Source: an uncultured Candidatus Poseidoniales archaeon (GTDB lineage Archaea; Thermoplasmatota; Poseidoniia; Poseidoniales; Thalassarchaeaceae). Taken from it: a stretch of 64,000 bases of DNA. Under the pieces are notes generated by a model, which was given only the letters and a program-made list of their open reading frames with translations, was not told the origin of the DNA and made no database searches. Below, piece by piece: positions 1 through 8,568 of this stretch. How positions within the stretch are numbered: position 1 is the first letter of the stretch; the number at the start of each line of letters is the position of its first letter. The stretch covers positions 62,001 through 126,000 of the forward strand of contig CABXDN010000003.1 in assembly GCA_902511005.1 (NCBI GenBank), in the 5' to 3' direction. Both the position numbers and the translations under genes were made by a program.

Positions 1-186
1 AGAAAGAAAAAAGAAAGGTCCCTAATACGAGACGTAGCAAGTAACCGTAAAAAAACGCCAGAAACGCTTGCGCCAGAAGAAATTGAAGAATTGTTATCGA
101 AAATAAGTGACAAAGCGCCCGAAGCACCGGATTCTTTTTGGGAAGAGTTACTTGAAGACGTCAACGACCTATTAGAGGAAGATTGA
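1..186 (+). CDS. C-terminal end of an unidentified protein (5' partial)
   Basis: Frame 1 is open from the left edge to a TGA at 184-186 and encodes about 61 residues. It begins very basic (RKKKERS) and ends acidic (LLEDVNDLLEED), a charged, probably helical tail. The stop lies just before the M50 protease gene, whose likely ATG is at 231, so the two genes are probably co-transcribed. Too little remains to name a family; no membrane segment or metal motif is visible. The reading frame is certain; the function is unknown. Confidence 0.6.
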   Translation, partial: RKKKERSLIRDVASNRKKTPETLAPEEIEELLSKISDKAPEAPDSFWEELLEDVNDLLEED

Positions 187-230
187 AATTACGAGCATTC
201 AAAGATGATGCTTTCAAGGATGTGAGTAAT

Positions 231-1067
231 ATGACAGAAAAACGAGACCCTCGTGCTCGGTGGTTAGACGAAGATCCATTTGAAAATATCAATAATAATT
301 CTAAGACACATACTCGAGCAAGAGATGATGGAAATTGGCGAAAACCACATATTCGTGTCGTTGCGGCAAATAGTACAGGTCAACCTTTCTTCAGAGTTTT
401 TGGAACCCAACAATCTCATAAGATACCTATCCATAAAGGCTCAATTTGGCATTTTTCCAAAACTGAAGTTGAACATCTTTCTCAAGCCACGATTGCATTT
501 ACTTTGGCATTAGCGTTTATGTCCACAGAAGGAATTTTTGGAGCAATCTCAGACCCTTATCAATTTATAATCGGTGGAGCAATATATTTCTTAGCATTAA
601 CTCCAGCCTTTGTTTTGCATGAAATAGCTCACAAGATTGCCGCAAGAAATTATGGTTGTTGGGCAGAATTCAGAGCTTCTCCGGGAGGGTTGAGATTCGG
701 AGTAATATTGGCTGCAGTATTTGGAATAGTATTCATGGCCCCGGGGGCTGTTATGGTTGCAGGACATACAACAAAATCACAATTTGGTAAGATAGCCTTA
801 GCAGGTCCTGTAACAAATGTCCTACTATGGATATTGGGGTTGGGTGCAATATTAATTGGTGCAACTGGAAACTCAATCGTTGCGCTTATTATCGTACCAT
901 GGATGTGGGGTAATGCAGTTCTAGGTACATTCAACATGATTCCATTGGGGCCTCTAGACGGAAAAAAAATCAAGACTTGGTCTGAGATTATCTTCTATGT
1001 TTGGGGAATTATCTGTGTCAGTTTGATTTGGTTTAATTTCAAATATTTAAATGGTTTAATTGGATAA
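231..1067 (+). CDS. Membrane-embedded M50 (site-2-protease-like) metallopeptidase
   Basis: About 278 residues. A polar 85-residue N-terminal part precedes several hydrophobic segments. The zinc site HEIAH (HExxH) is at about residue 130, at the end of a membrane helix. The second M50 signature, NMIPLGPLDG, with the third zinc ligand (Asp), is at about residue 235. Family knowledge: such proteases cut membrane-anchored substrates within the bilayer, often in regulated proteolysis; the substrate here is unknown. The frame opens at TTG 183, overlapping the preceding stop, but ATG 231 is the more natural start. No PDZ domain is visible, as in short archaeal members. Confidence 0.85.
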   Translation: MTEKRDPRARWLDEDPFENINNNSKTHTRARDDGNWRKPHIRVVAANSTGQPFFRVFGTQQSHKIPIHKGSIWHFSKTEVEHLSQATIAFTLALAFMSTEGIFGAISDPYQFIIGGAIYFLALTPAFVLHEIAHKIAARNYGCWAEFRASPGGLRFGVILAAVFGIVFMAPGAVMVAGHTTKSQFGKIALAGPVTNVLLWILGLGAILIGATGNSIVALIIVPWMWGNAVLGTFNMIPLGPLDGKKIKTWSEIIFYVWGIICVSLIWFNFKYLNGLIG

Positions 1068-1077
1068 TAAAAATAGT

Positions 1078-1159
1078 CATCAATTGAATAATTGATGTAT
1101 CGTAGCAGATGAAAATAATTGAACTGACAGAGAGTAAACACAGAGATTGCTACGATACA
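1078..1159. repeat. Nested inverted repeats between convergent genes
   Basis: Two dyads fill the gap between the convergent M50 and CDP-alcohol transferase genes. The arms catcaatt (1078-1085) and aattgatg (1090-1097) form an 8-bp hairpin with a 4-base loop. A longer perfect 12-bp pair, tgtatcgtagca (1096-1107) and tgctacgataca (1148-1159), encloses 40 bases. This could be a two-way terminator, a small RNA, or the remnant of a mobile element. The repeats are seen directly; the role is inferred. Confidence 0.55.
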
Positions 1160-1204
1160 AGAAAAAATAGTTCTTTAAGTGCATTAACTTTAACCCGTCT
1201 TGAG

Positions 1205-1960
1205 TCAGAAATAACTTCTTACAATAGTAAGGAACATTAAGCCGCCGTTGAATCCAAATATTAACTCAGGTAATAATTCAATTTCTGAATTAAGCGCTAA
1301 TATTAGAATCAATATAGATTGAAAGCCATATCCTAATAGTGACGAAACAGTCAATTCAAATGATAAATCTTTACTCCCTTTCCCAACTATGAAATCTACA
1401 ATCTGATCTTGCCAAGAAAACCCGATAAGATATATTTTGTGAAAGAAATCTACATGCTTCTGTTTTTCCCATGGCTGAGCCGTAGGGCAAATTTTTTCAT
1501 TTACTCTACTCGTAGTATCTCCCGAACCAAGAATTCTTGCACGAACAGAGAAATGGTTAAACAAAGAATATTGAAATAAAACAGCTAAGATTAGACTACT
1601 AGTTAGCAAATAATTCCAGTTTAAGAATTGACTAAACGCATACATTACTAGAATCAATCCTATGGTATCGGCAACAGTATCCCAATACCTTCCAACATGC
1701 GAAGGTCTCTTTCTAATTCTCGCTAACTCACCGTCTATAGCATCAATTACTCCTTTTATTACAAGGACAATACATCCTTCTACAATCATTTCTTCGAGAA
1801 TTAACCACGCACAAAAAATAGAAACAAATAGATGAAAATGAGTCACCATTAATACACTTACAGGTGTGTTTTCTAATCTTTTAGCGAAGAATCGGGCAAT
1901 AGGTCGCCCCCAATCAGAAACATCGATAGCACGACTATCCCCATATTTCCCAGTCGCCAT
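1205..1960 (-). CDS. CDP-alcohol phosphatidyltransferase family membrane protein
   Basis: About 251 residues with several membrane helices. The family signature DxxDGxxARxxxxxxxxGxxxDxxxD is intact as DAIDGELAR...GRYWDTVAD; its Asp residues bind Mg and the CDP-activated alcohol. Family members make phospholipids by moving a phospho-alcohol from CDP to a second alcohol (for archaea, archaetidyl-inositol, -serine or -glycerol synthesis). The exact substrate cannot be read here. The reading frame extends to a TTG at 1990 that overlaps the stop of the peptidase gene upstream (TTGA); ATG 1960 (MATGKYG) with a weak GTGA upstream is preferred. Probably co-transcribed with the M28 peptidase. Confidence 0.85.
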   Translation of the reverse strand: MATGKYGDSRAIDVSDWGRPIARFFAKRLENTPVSVLMVTHFHLFVSIFCAWLILEEMIVEGCIVLVIKGVIDAIDGELARIRKRPSHVGRYWDTVADTIGLILVMYAFSQFLNWNYLLTSSLILAVLFQYSLFNHFSVRARILGSGDTTSRVNEKICPTAQPWEKQKHVDFFHKIYLIGFSWQDQIVDFIVGKGSKDLSFELTVSSLLGYGFQSILILILALNSEIELLPELIFGFNGGLMFLTIVRSYF

Positions 1961-1986
1961 ATTTTCACGTCGTTTTGTAAATAAAA

Positions 1987-3705
1987 TCAAACTAATGAAT
2001 TCAACACTGGCTTTTCATCACAATGGAAGAAAGTCATCAATGCCCACCATGTTATCATATCTAGGCTGTTAACTACATTAGCCACACCTGTATTTTCTTC
2101 GCCATAGTCTTTACCTGTGGTATCCATCCATGCTTCCATCTCATCCAAGGTATCGCAGACTTGGTGGTAACACCAATAACCATCAACCAGTCCTCCGAAA
2201 CCAATAGTCACAACATCCAAATTATCTTGGAAGCTAGCATGATCACTTCTAGCAGTGGTATCTTCATAAACAATAATTTCAGGTCTATCCATATCCAACC
2301 AAACACTAGTTTTCCATGTATCGGCAGAATAGTTGGTTCCTACAAGCGTCCCCATCTGTTCTTCCAACCCTAGAGCATCCGAACCTATCCAGTTTGATAG
2401 TCCAACCATTCCGGGTTGATCTAATTTATCGTGATTAGGCCCAGGGCCAATATAGACTCTCATCGGCCATACTTCGGCATCTTTTGGATACCCATCCTCA
2501 TCAATAGCTGGATCTGGATCTCCATGAGGAGCCCCACCACCACCTGGCCAATTAACTCCAGCCATATCTAAATTGATGTAGTTAGTAATGGTAACATCAG
2601 GATTGTCTTCGCCAACATAGTATTCGGTCCAATAATCCGAGCCTCTTTTACCGCCTTCCTCCCCTGACCAAAGACAGAAAACCATAGTTCTCCTACTTTC
2701 AAAATCAGCTAGTGCCCTTGCAGTTTCCATAACCATTGAAGTACCCGCCGTATTGTCGTATGCTCCAACTCTAGTTCCGTATGTTCTTTCACCAATTATA
2801 TGAGGATCTAATAGCACTCCATTGACAGGAGGCGCGATATCAAAATGTGCTCCAAAAACTAACCACTCATTTTGAAATTCTGTTCCCCATTTATATGCAC
2901 AAATATTGTATGCTTCTGGGTTCTGAGAACCTGTAATATCTGTAAATTCAAATCTATGGCCTATTACTTCTAAACCAAAACCTGTCATTTCACTAATTAG
3001 GTATTGAGCAGCATCTTCGTAAGCAGGGTTTCCTTGACCCGCCCACCTGTCGTAATAGCCTTCTTTACCATCTATAATATCGAAAGAATCTGTTGGATCA
3101 CTCATTTCAAACAATCGTTCGTATACACTTCTTCCATCAACGATTCCAGTAGAGTGAACTCCCCCTTCATCTTTCGATAGAGACATTGCCCGATTAATTG
3201 GTATGATTTTTACAATTACTGAACCACCAGTTTCAGAACTATGGTTTACTGTATCGAATGTACTATTTTCAGAAGCCGGAACTCTTTCAATTCCATTATT
3301 CGAATTATCTATATTTCCTTCTCTACTTATCCAAGTCATCCAAGATTCTCCTTGGTCCCGAATCGGCCAAAAGTCTCGTCCAAATTTCCCGATTATGACT
3401 ACCATATTTTCAGTTCTTGGAGGTGCTAATATTGACAATGTGACAGAATCTCCCTTTTCCAAATCAACAATTGTAGAGTTCTGAACATAATTATTACCAT
3501 CTTCGATGATTAAGTAAGGAATAAAAACAGACATAGAACTAGAAGCAGATAATTCCATATTTTGGAAGAAACCACCCTCCAATGATGCTATATTAACTTC
3601 TAGATCGCTTTCTCCAGGCATATTCTCTGAATCAGCAAAACATCCAGTTAGTGGTGCTGACAACATCAGCAGCACGAGTAAACTGGCGACGCCGGTACGT
3701 TCCAT
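1987..3705 (-). CDS. Secreted M28-family zinc peptidase, lipoprotein
   Basis: About 572 residues. MERTGVASLLVLLM... is a signal peptide with lipobox LTGC near residue 22, so the protein is probably lipid-anchored outside the cell. The C-terminal half has M28 zinc-peptidase landmarks in order: GAHFD, GAYDNTAGTS, WSGEEGGKRGS (catalytic Glu pair) and INLDMAG, plus a late SDHASF histidine. M28 enzymes are mostly aminopeptidases, fitting a protein-scavenging heterotroph. A roughly 150-residue N-terminal region with a YxRxF-like spacer is of unknown role. A GTG at 3720 is an alternative start, but ATG 3705 puts the charged residue directly before the hydrophobic core. Confidence 0.88.
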   Translation of the reverse strand: MERTGVASLLVLLMLSAPLTGCFADSENMPGESDLEVNIASLEGGFFQNMELSASSSMSVFIPYLIIEDGNNYVQNSTIVDLEKGDSVTLSILAPPRTENMVVIIGKFGRDFWPIRDQGESWMTWISREGNIDNSNNGIERVPASENSTFDTVNHSSETGGSVIVKIIPINRAMSLSKDEGGVHSTGIVDGRSVYERLFEMSDPTDSFDIIDGKEGYYDRWAGQGNPAYEDAAQYLISEMTGFGLEVIGHRFEFTDITGSQNPEAYNICAYKWGTEFQNEWLVFGAHFDIAPPVNGVLLDPHIIGERTYGTRVGAYDNTAGTSMVMETARALADFESRRTMVFCLWSGEEGGKRGSDYWTEYYVGEDNPDVTITNYINLDMAGVNWPGGGGAPHGDPDPAIDEDGYPKDAEVWPMRVYIGPGPNHDKLDQPGMVGLSNWIGSDALGLEEQMGTLVGTNYSADTWKTSVWLDMDRPEIIVYEDTTARSDHASFQDNLDVVTIGFGGLVDGYWCYHQVCDTLDEMEAWMDTTGKDYGEENTGVANVVNSLDMITWWALMTFFHCDEKPVLNSLV

Positions 3706-3875
3706 ATTATCCGGAACCACAGCATCTTGTTGAACTAAACGGTTTCAACAATCAGAATAATTATTTGGTGGTAAAGCTATCAGGGCCTGTAATTTGTGTT
3801 TTCTTCATTATATTTCCCAGATACTGATATAACTATTTAATGCCAACCATCATCTTAAATTCAGAGGGGAAGGGT
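3706..3875. promoter_or_regulatory. Divergent promoter region with an 8-bp inverted repeat
   Basis: This gap separates the divergent M28 peptidase and band-7 genes. It contains ttgttgaa (3729-3736) and ttcaacaa (3746-3753), perfect 8-bp arms around a 9-base loop, 24 bases before the peptidase start. On the other side an A/T-rich stretch near 3823-3840 (gatataactatttaat) could hold the TATA element for the band-7 gene. A strong ribosome site (gagggg) precedes ATG 3876. The dyad could be an operator or leader hairpin; this is inference. Confidence 0.35.
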
Positions 3876-4793
3876 ATGAGCGACATAGTTAGGCGAAAAG
3901 AAAGCATTACACAGGATTTCGAGAAAAAAACATTGAATGGTTTTTTAGGAATATTCATCCACATAATTGTCCTTGGTTTTGTTAACTTGCTATTGACGAT
4001 ACTGTTGGGAGTAGACGGTATCATTGCTGGCCTCGCATTCTTAATGATAATATTCACGGGACCTCTTTGGCTTATTTATTGGAATAGCTACATTATCATT
4101 GGACCCAATGAAGCAGCGACGGTACAGTTCTTTGGTAAATATTCTGGAACAGTAAATAAAGAAGGATTCCATTTTTTCCTTAATCCATTCTATCACAAAC
4201 AAAAAATTTCCTTACGTATAAGAAATTTTGAATCTGCTAGATTGAAAGTTAACGATGTTAACGCTAATCCGATTGATATTGGTGCAGTAGTAGTTTGGAG
4301 AGTATTTGATGCAGCAGAAGCTCTTTTCGAAGTCGATCACTATGATCATTATGTACAGATTCAAAGTGAAGCGGCGCTTCGGGCAATGGCAACAGCATAT
4401 CCATATGATATAATTGAAGATAAGGACGTAGGCGGAATATCATTATCCAGCCATCAAGAAGAAATTGCTGAATTACTACAAGCATCAGTAGAAGATCGCC
4501 TAAAGCAAGCAGGCATAGAAGTTCTTGAGGCGAGAATAAGCCATCTTGCTTATTCCCAAGAAATCGCACAAGCCATGCTCCGCCGTCAGCAAGCTAGCGC
4601 AGTAGTAGCAGCAAGAAGCGAAATCGTTAGAGGTGCAGTTGGAATGGTCGAAGAGGCATTAGAACAACTCAGTGAGAAGAAAATAATCGAACTTGACGAA
4701 GATAAAAAAGCAACGATGGTTAGTAATTTATTAGTTGTTCTTTGTTCTGAAACAGATACTACGCCTGTAGTTAATACCGGAACAATATATTGA
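3876..4793 (+). CDS. SPFH/band-7 domain membrane protein
   Basis: About 305 residues. Two hydrophobic helices (about residues 30-80) precede an SPFH domain. The domain begins at YIIIGPNEAATVQFFGKYSGTV and continues through the family-typical ...IDIGAVVVWRV... and EALLRAMA-like helical region, ending in an Ala/Glu-rich helix. SPFH proteins (stomatin/flotillin/prohibitin) oligomerise on membranes and organise microdomains or membrane protease complexes. An M50 protease lies nearby, but the genes are not adjacent. Start: ATG 3876 has gagggg at ideal distance; an in-frame ATG at 3840 lacks one. Confidence 0.85.
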   Translation: MSDIVRRKESITQDFEKKTLNGFLGIFIHIIVLGFVNLLLTILLGVDGIIAGLAFLMIIFTGPLWLIYWNSYIIIGPNEAATVQFFGKYSGTVNKEGFHFFLNPFYHKQKISLRIRNFESARLKVNDVNANPIDIGAVVVWRVFDAAEALFEVDHYDHYVQIQSEAALRAMATAYPYDIIEDKDVGGISLSSHQEEIAELLQASVEDRLKQAGIEVLEARISHLAYSQEIAQAMLRRQQASAVVAARSEIVRGAVGMVEEALEQLSEKKIIELDEDKKATMVSNLLVVLCSETDTTPVVNTGTIY

Positions 4794-4802
4794 TTTTTAT
4801 TC

Positions 4803-4887
4803 TGGTGCAGAGGACAGGATTTGAACCTGCGAAGCACTACGCACTGGGACCTCATCCCAGCCCCTTTGACCACTCGGGTACCTCTGC
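4803..4887 (-). tRNA. tRNA-Leu (anticodon GAG)
   Basis: On the minus strand the 7-bp acceptor stem GCAGAGG/CCTCTGC is perfect and is followed by discriminator A and an encoded CCA (4805-4803). The anticodon stem CTGGG/CCCAG closes a 7-base loop ATGAGGT with anticodon GAG, reading CUC/CUU leucine codons. A long variable arm, typical of tRNA-Leu, and a T-arm with loop TTCAAAT follow. It starts 10 bases after the band-7 stop, on the opposite strand. No intron is seen. Confidence 0.93.
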
Positions 4888-4943
4888 CTTACAATTACCC
4901 AAATGCCTTACATATATCAGAATGGCGAAACAGACAGTAAGTA

Positions 4944-5822
4944 TTAGTAAGTATCTAAACCGTACTTTTGCGCCAGAGGAACTTCCTCTCCTGTCTTTGC
5001 ATAATAGTACAGTGAGGCTTTATTTACAGCATCACAAGCAGTGAAGAAAAGACTGGATATTGCTATACCTATTACGATTAAGATGAAAGCTAATGCCGCA
5101 CCAATTTCTCCAAAAATAAAGAGTGGCAAACAAACGACAATAATAGTTAATATTACGATAAAATTAATTATTCCTGTACCTACACTAGCAACAATATTTT
5201 CACCCCAAGTTTCATCGAATAATTTTGGACCTTTTTTCATGCTTTCAAACACTCCACTGTTCTCTAAAACAATCATTGGAACGACAAAGAAAGTTGTCAT
5301 CCACCAAGCAAACGAAATCATAAAAGAAATAATATGTCCTATTATGGCGACTACTATGTTATCCGACTCAGCCATTGCTTCAAAGAAGCCTATTATAACT
5401 CCAACTGTACCTGAAATAAGCCCCCAGATTAATATTTGTGGAAAGCATTTCATCGCCTGTTTAATTCCGTAAGAGAAACTAGGATTCCTGCCGGTAGTCA
5501 TCCTCTCGTAAGCACTAGCAATTATAGCCGCGTTCCAAAAAACAGTAATTACGGACACGATGAAGTAACTAATGAAGGTGCCAACCGCAACCCCTCCTTC
5601 AAAACCTTCATCATTACCAATGACGAAACCGAGCCCTCCAGTAAAAGTCAGAACTACTCCAAAACTCAAAACTGACATAATTCCAGAAAATAAAAGATAA
5701 ACCATCAATTCAGGATCCGCTTTTACAACATGAATGCCGAGTTTCGTAATTCTGAGCCCTCTTTTTATTCGATTCATAAATCCAAACTTTCCATCATTAG
5801 GTGAGGACTCATAAGTATCCAT
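4944..5822 (-). CDS. Polytopic membrane protein, DUF6159-like
   Basis: 292 residues with about six hydrophobic segments. The N-terminal pattern (NRIKRGLRITKLGIHVVKADPELMVYLLFSG) and the repeated Gly-rich helices resemble DUF6159-type proteins of unknown function, recognised by pattern only. No catalytic motif is visible. The tail (residues 270-292) is polar and ends in Tyr. It stands alone between tRNA-Leu and the MOSC gene on the same strand. The family assignment is tentative; the membrane nature is clear. Confidence 0.7.
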   Translation of the reverse strand: MDTYESSPNDGKFGFMNRIKRGLRITKLGIHVVKADPELMVYLLFSGIMSVLSFGVVLTFTGGLGFVIGNDEGFEGGVAVGTFISYFIVSVITVFWNAAIIASAYERMTTGRNPSFSYGIKQAMKCFPQILIWGLISGTVGVIIGFFEAMAESDNIVVAIIGHIISFMISFAWWMTTFFVVPMIVLENSGVFESMKKGPKLFDETWGENIVASVGTGIINFIVILTIIVVCLPLFIFGEIGAALAFILIVIGIAISSLFFTACDAVNKASLYYYAKTGEEVPLAQKYGLDTY

Positions 5823-5874
5823 AAAATGAACTCTGAATTTAATTAATTTTTTAATACTTCTACGGCATATCTCA

Positions 5875-6333
5875 TTATAGTTTCAATATTTCATCGTTTT
5901 TAGAAATTAAACCTTCTTTATTCACTGATGCATACCATCTTGACCAACCAGGATATTTTTTTTCTGAAATTCTAACAAATCCCTCGCCATTAAAAGATTC
6001 TGATATAGTTTTACAAGGGGGCGCAGGGCCAGTTAATTCAATTTCCACTGGGCCAATCTTGAATCTAGCTCCGACCTTCATTAATTCCCAATCTAGCCCC
6101 TGAATAGTGAGGTTTTCTCCAGTAGTTCCGGGTTGAATAGGATGACCTTCTTTTTGTAGAGCCAAGATTCTTTCCATTGAAAATAAACAAACAGCCCTAG
6201 TAGGTCCTCCATGATATTGCAAATCATTTTGTTTGTCTCCTTCCACGTTATTTTTCCCGAGAAATACTTGTGAAACAGGAAATTTAGGCACCCCCCCGTC
6301 TTTCCTGATATTTATTGAATTCACTATTGCCAT
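5875..6333 (-). CDS. MOSC domain protein
   Basis: About 152 residues, a single MOSC domain. Visible landmarks are VEGDKQNDLQYHGGPTRAVCLFS, the GENLTI strand and the conserved cysteine in TGPAPPCKTI. MOSC proteins (as in Moco sulfurases, YiiM and mARC) bind or transfer molybdenum cofactor or sulfur; small stand-alone members detoxify N-hydroxylated compounds. A MobA-like gene is in the window at 24.6 kb, so cofactor chemistry is plausible. ATG 6333 has ggtga 6 bases upstream and is preferred over ATG 6345. It follows the glycosyltransferase gene within a few bases, suggesting co-transcription. Confidence 0.85.
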   Translation of the reverse strand: MAIVNSINIRKDGGVPKFPVSQVFLGKNNVEGDKQNDLQYHGGPTRAVCLFSMERILALQKEGHPIQPGTTGENLTIQGLDWELMKVGARFKIGPVEIELTGPAPPCKTISESFNGEGFVRISEKKYPGWSRWYASVNKEGLISKNDEILKL

Positions 6334-6346
6334 AAATTTCACCATT

Positions 6347-7501
6347 TTAAGACATATTTTCTAGAATATCAAGAGTCTCTTTAACCATTCTTTCTTTATC
6401 AAATCTTTTTTCGGTAGTTTCTCTAGCCGCTATTGAAATAGAATTTCGAAGTTTAGAATCGGTCCCCAATTTTCTTATTGAACTAACTAATTCACTCATA
6501 TCCCCGGGTTTTATGAATAGCCCATCGAGATCATGTGTAATGACATCAGCATTGCCTCCAATTTCAGATGAAATAGTTGGAATGCCATGAGACATTGCTT
6601 CTAATAGGGCTAGAGGCAACCCCTCGTATCTCATAGTTGGAATCAAATATATATCAGCCGCTGCATATATCCTTGCTAATTCATCATCATCAACTCGTCC
6701 ATGAAAAGTCACTTTATCCTCAACTTCAAGTTTTTGAGATAGTACTTTCAGCTCACCTAGGTAAGCCCCAGTTCCTACAATATCTAGGTGTAAATCTAAA
6801 TCTTCAATTTGATGTACAGCCATTATGGCTTTTTGGAAACCCTTCTGACGATCAGCCCTCCCCGTACAAAGCATATTTAGCGTTCCATTGTTTTCCACAA
6901 AATCAGATTTCTTAGGTAATTTGATTCCATTCTCAATAACTCTCACCTTATTCTTCGAAAATAAAGAAAAATCTCTTTTCAGTGTAGGAGATACTAGTAT
7001 TATTTTTGAAGAATTCCTCCTCATAGGAAACTCCCAGAACAGACATCTTCTGAATAAATGTAAAGGAGTCAAAATCATCCAATGCCAATACCGAGGCCTC
7101 TTATCTGCCGACGAAAGAAAAGAAAGTAATTCAGTCCTTAACGAGCCATGGCAAACCACTGCTATCGGTATACTAAGTTTATTGGCCCAAGACATAACCC
7201 CTGTAGCCGCAAACTCATTACTATGAATAATATCGATAGGATTTTTTTGATGTATTTCTTTAACTAATGTTTTTGATTTATTAAACCAATTCCTTGATAA
7301 TTTGGTAGGTTTAGATGGATTAAGATAGTGTACAACATAACCTTCCATTTTTTCTGTCTCTATATTATCAGGATGTGAAGTTGTAATTACAGTAACTTGA
7401 TGGCCCTTAGCAACATATCCTTCACACAGGTCTACGCATTGTCTTTGAAAACCACCAAAGCCGTGTGCAAGAGTCGAACGCGTCATCACTAAAATGTGCA
7501 T
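6347..7501 (-). CDS. GT4-family glycosyltransferase
   Basis: 384 residues. The N-terminal Rossmann half begins MHILVMTRS...GGFQRQCVDLCEGYVAKGHQVTVIT. The C-terminal half has the nucleotide-sugar site: GRADRQKGF, VGTGAYLGELK, VTFHGRVDDDELARIYAAADIYLIPT and the E-x7-E motif in EGLPLALLEAMSHG. GT4 enzymes are retaining transferases that add sugars to lipids, glycans or proteins on the cytoplasmic face. Two sulfotransferase genes are divergently transcribed next door, suggesting a shared role in a surface glycan or glycolipid. Acceptor and donor are unknown. Confidence 0.9.
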   Translation of the reverse strand: MHILVMTRSTLAHGFGGFQRQCVDLCEGYVAKGHQVTVITTSHPDNIETEKMEGYVVHYLNPSKPTKLSRNWFNKSKTLVKEIHQKNPIDIIHSNEFAATGVMSWANKLSIPIAVVCHGSLRTELLSFLSSADKRPRYWHWMILTPLHLFRRCLFWEFPMRRNSSKIILVSPTLKRDFSLFSKNKVRVIENGIKLPKKSDFVENNGTLNMLCTGRADRQKGFQKAIMAVHQIEDLDLHLDIVGTGAYLGELKVLSQKLEVEDKVTFHGRVDDDELARIYAAADIYLIPTMRYEGLPLALLEAMSHGIPTISSEIGGNADVITHDLDGLFIKPGDMSELVSSIRKLGTDSKLRNSISIAARETTEKRFDKERMVKETLDILENMS

Positions 7502-7634
7502 GGAATAAACAAATGAAAGGCCTGAGATTTATAGGTCTATTCTACAAACGAGTTCAGGAACCTTACTAATCCCTTCTAGCAAAAATGATGAAAGTAAAAT
7601 AAGATGTGGCTGGTGGTAATTCCGGGTGTCACAG

Positions 7635-8567
7635 ATGTCGGAGGTAGATATTTTTCTTATTGGCGTCCCAAAGGCCGGAACAACTTGGCTTGCAAACACA
7701 CTCAATCAGCACAAGGAAATTATACTTTCAGACCCCAAAGAACCGAATATAATAGCATCACACAAAGGCACCTTTATTCGTCAAAATGAATCTCCAGATT
7801 GGGAGAAATTAGAAACATGTTTCCAAGGAGAAGGGTTGAGATTAGACGCTTCAATACATGCCTTTGCATGTCCATTGGCGCCTTCTAGAATACGAGAAAG
7901 ATTACCTGAATCTAAGTTTATACTCTGTTTAAGAGAGCCGGTTTCCAGATCTTACAGTCATTGGAATATGGTTTTGAATACCAAAGAAGCCGAAACAAAT
8001 AATGTTGATTGGAGTACATTCGAAAAAGCATGGAACGACAATCACTTGAAAGAGGATTCTTTGTATGCAACATCAATGTCTCGATGGTTAGATCAATTCA
8101 GTCTAGAGCGTTTTCTAATAATCAATAGTTTTGATTTAAAAAATGACCCAACCGAAGTACTAATAAAAATTGAAAATTTTTTAGGAATAAATAATTCTGA
8201 ATATGATCTATCAAGTACCCGCCATTCAAACAGTGCAGCAGGGAGAAGGCCAATATCTAAGACAGGAAAATTAGTACGAATCTTCTTTTCCATTATACCT
8301 AACATTATTAAGAAACCAATCGTTAAATTATTACAGAAAAGGGACTTAAATATCTACAACCTTCCTTTGTTGAGTAACAAAGGCGAAGAACATCATATCG
8401 ATTCTGAGGCATACAGTATTTGCGGTAAAGAATTAGTAGAAGAATTATTATTATTCGAACAACTTACAAACTTTCCAACTACCAAGTGGATCGATAAAAT
8501 AAATTTAGAAATAAAACAAGCCGAAAAATTTATTCTTCCTTATGATAAGTCTGGAGATGTGAGTTAA
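7635..8567 (+). CDS. PAPS-dependent sulfotransferase (first of two)
   Basis: About 310 residues. The 5'-phosphosulfate loop PKAGTTW is at residues 12-18 after strand IFLIGV. The 3'-phosphate region is LREPVSRSYSHWNM (Arg and Ser binding the 3'-phosphate of PAPS). Such enzymes transfer sulfate to hydroxyl or amino groups of carbohydrates, lipids or proteins. ATG 7635 is preceded by gggtg six bases upstream; a GTG at 7626 is less likely. The next gene, another sulfotransferase, starts one base after the stop, so the two form an operon. The C-terminal basic stretch (ARKTGK-like, about 215-240) may contact anionic acceptors. Confidence 0.85.
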   Translation: MSEVDIFLIGVPKAGTTWLANTLNQHKEIILSDPKEPNIIASHKGTFIRQNESPDWEKLETCFQGEGLRLDASIHAFACPLAPSRIRERLPESKFILCLREPVSRSYSHWNMVLNTKEAETNNVDWSTFEKAWNDNHLKEDSLYATSMSRWLDQFSLERFLIINSFDLKNDPTEVLIKIENFLGINNSEYDLSSTRHSNSAAGRRPISKTGKLVRIFFSIIPNIIKKPIVKLLQKRDLNIYNLPLLSNKGEEHHIDSEAYSICGKELVEELLLFEQLTNFPTTKWIDKINLEIKQAEKFILPYDKSGDVS

Positions 8568-8568
8568 A

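Noticed and set aside
4790-5044. Plus-strand open frame across tRNA-Leu
   Set aside because: It overlaps the tRNA gene and the end of a conserved membrane protein gene on the other strand.
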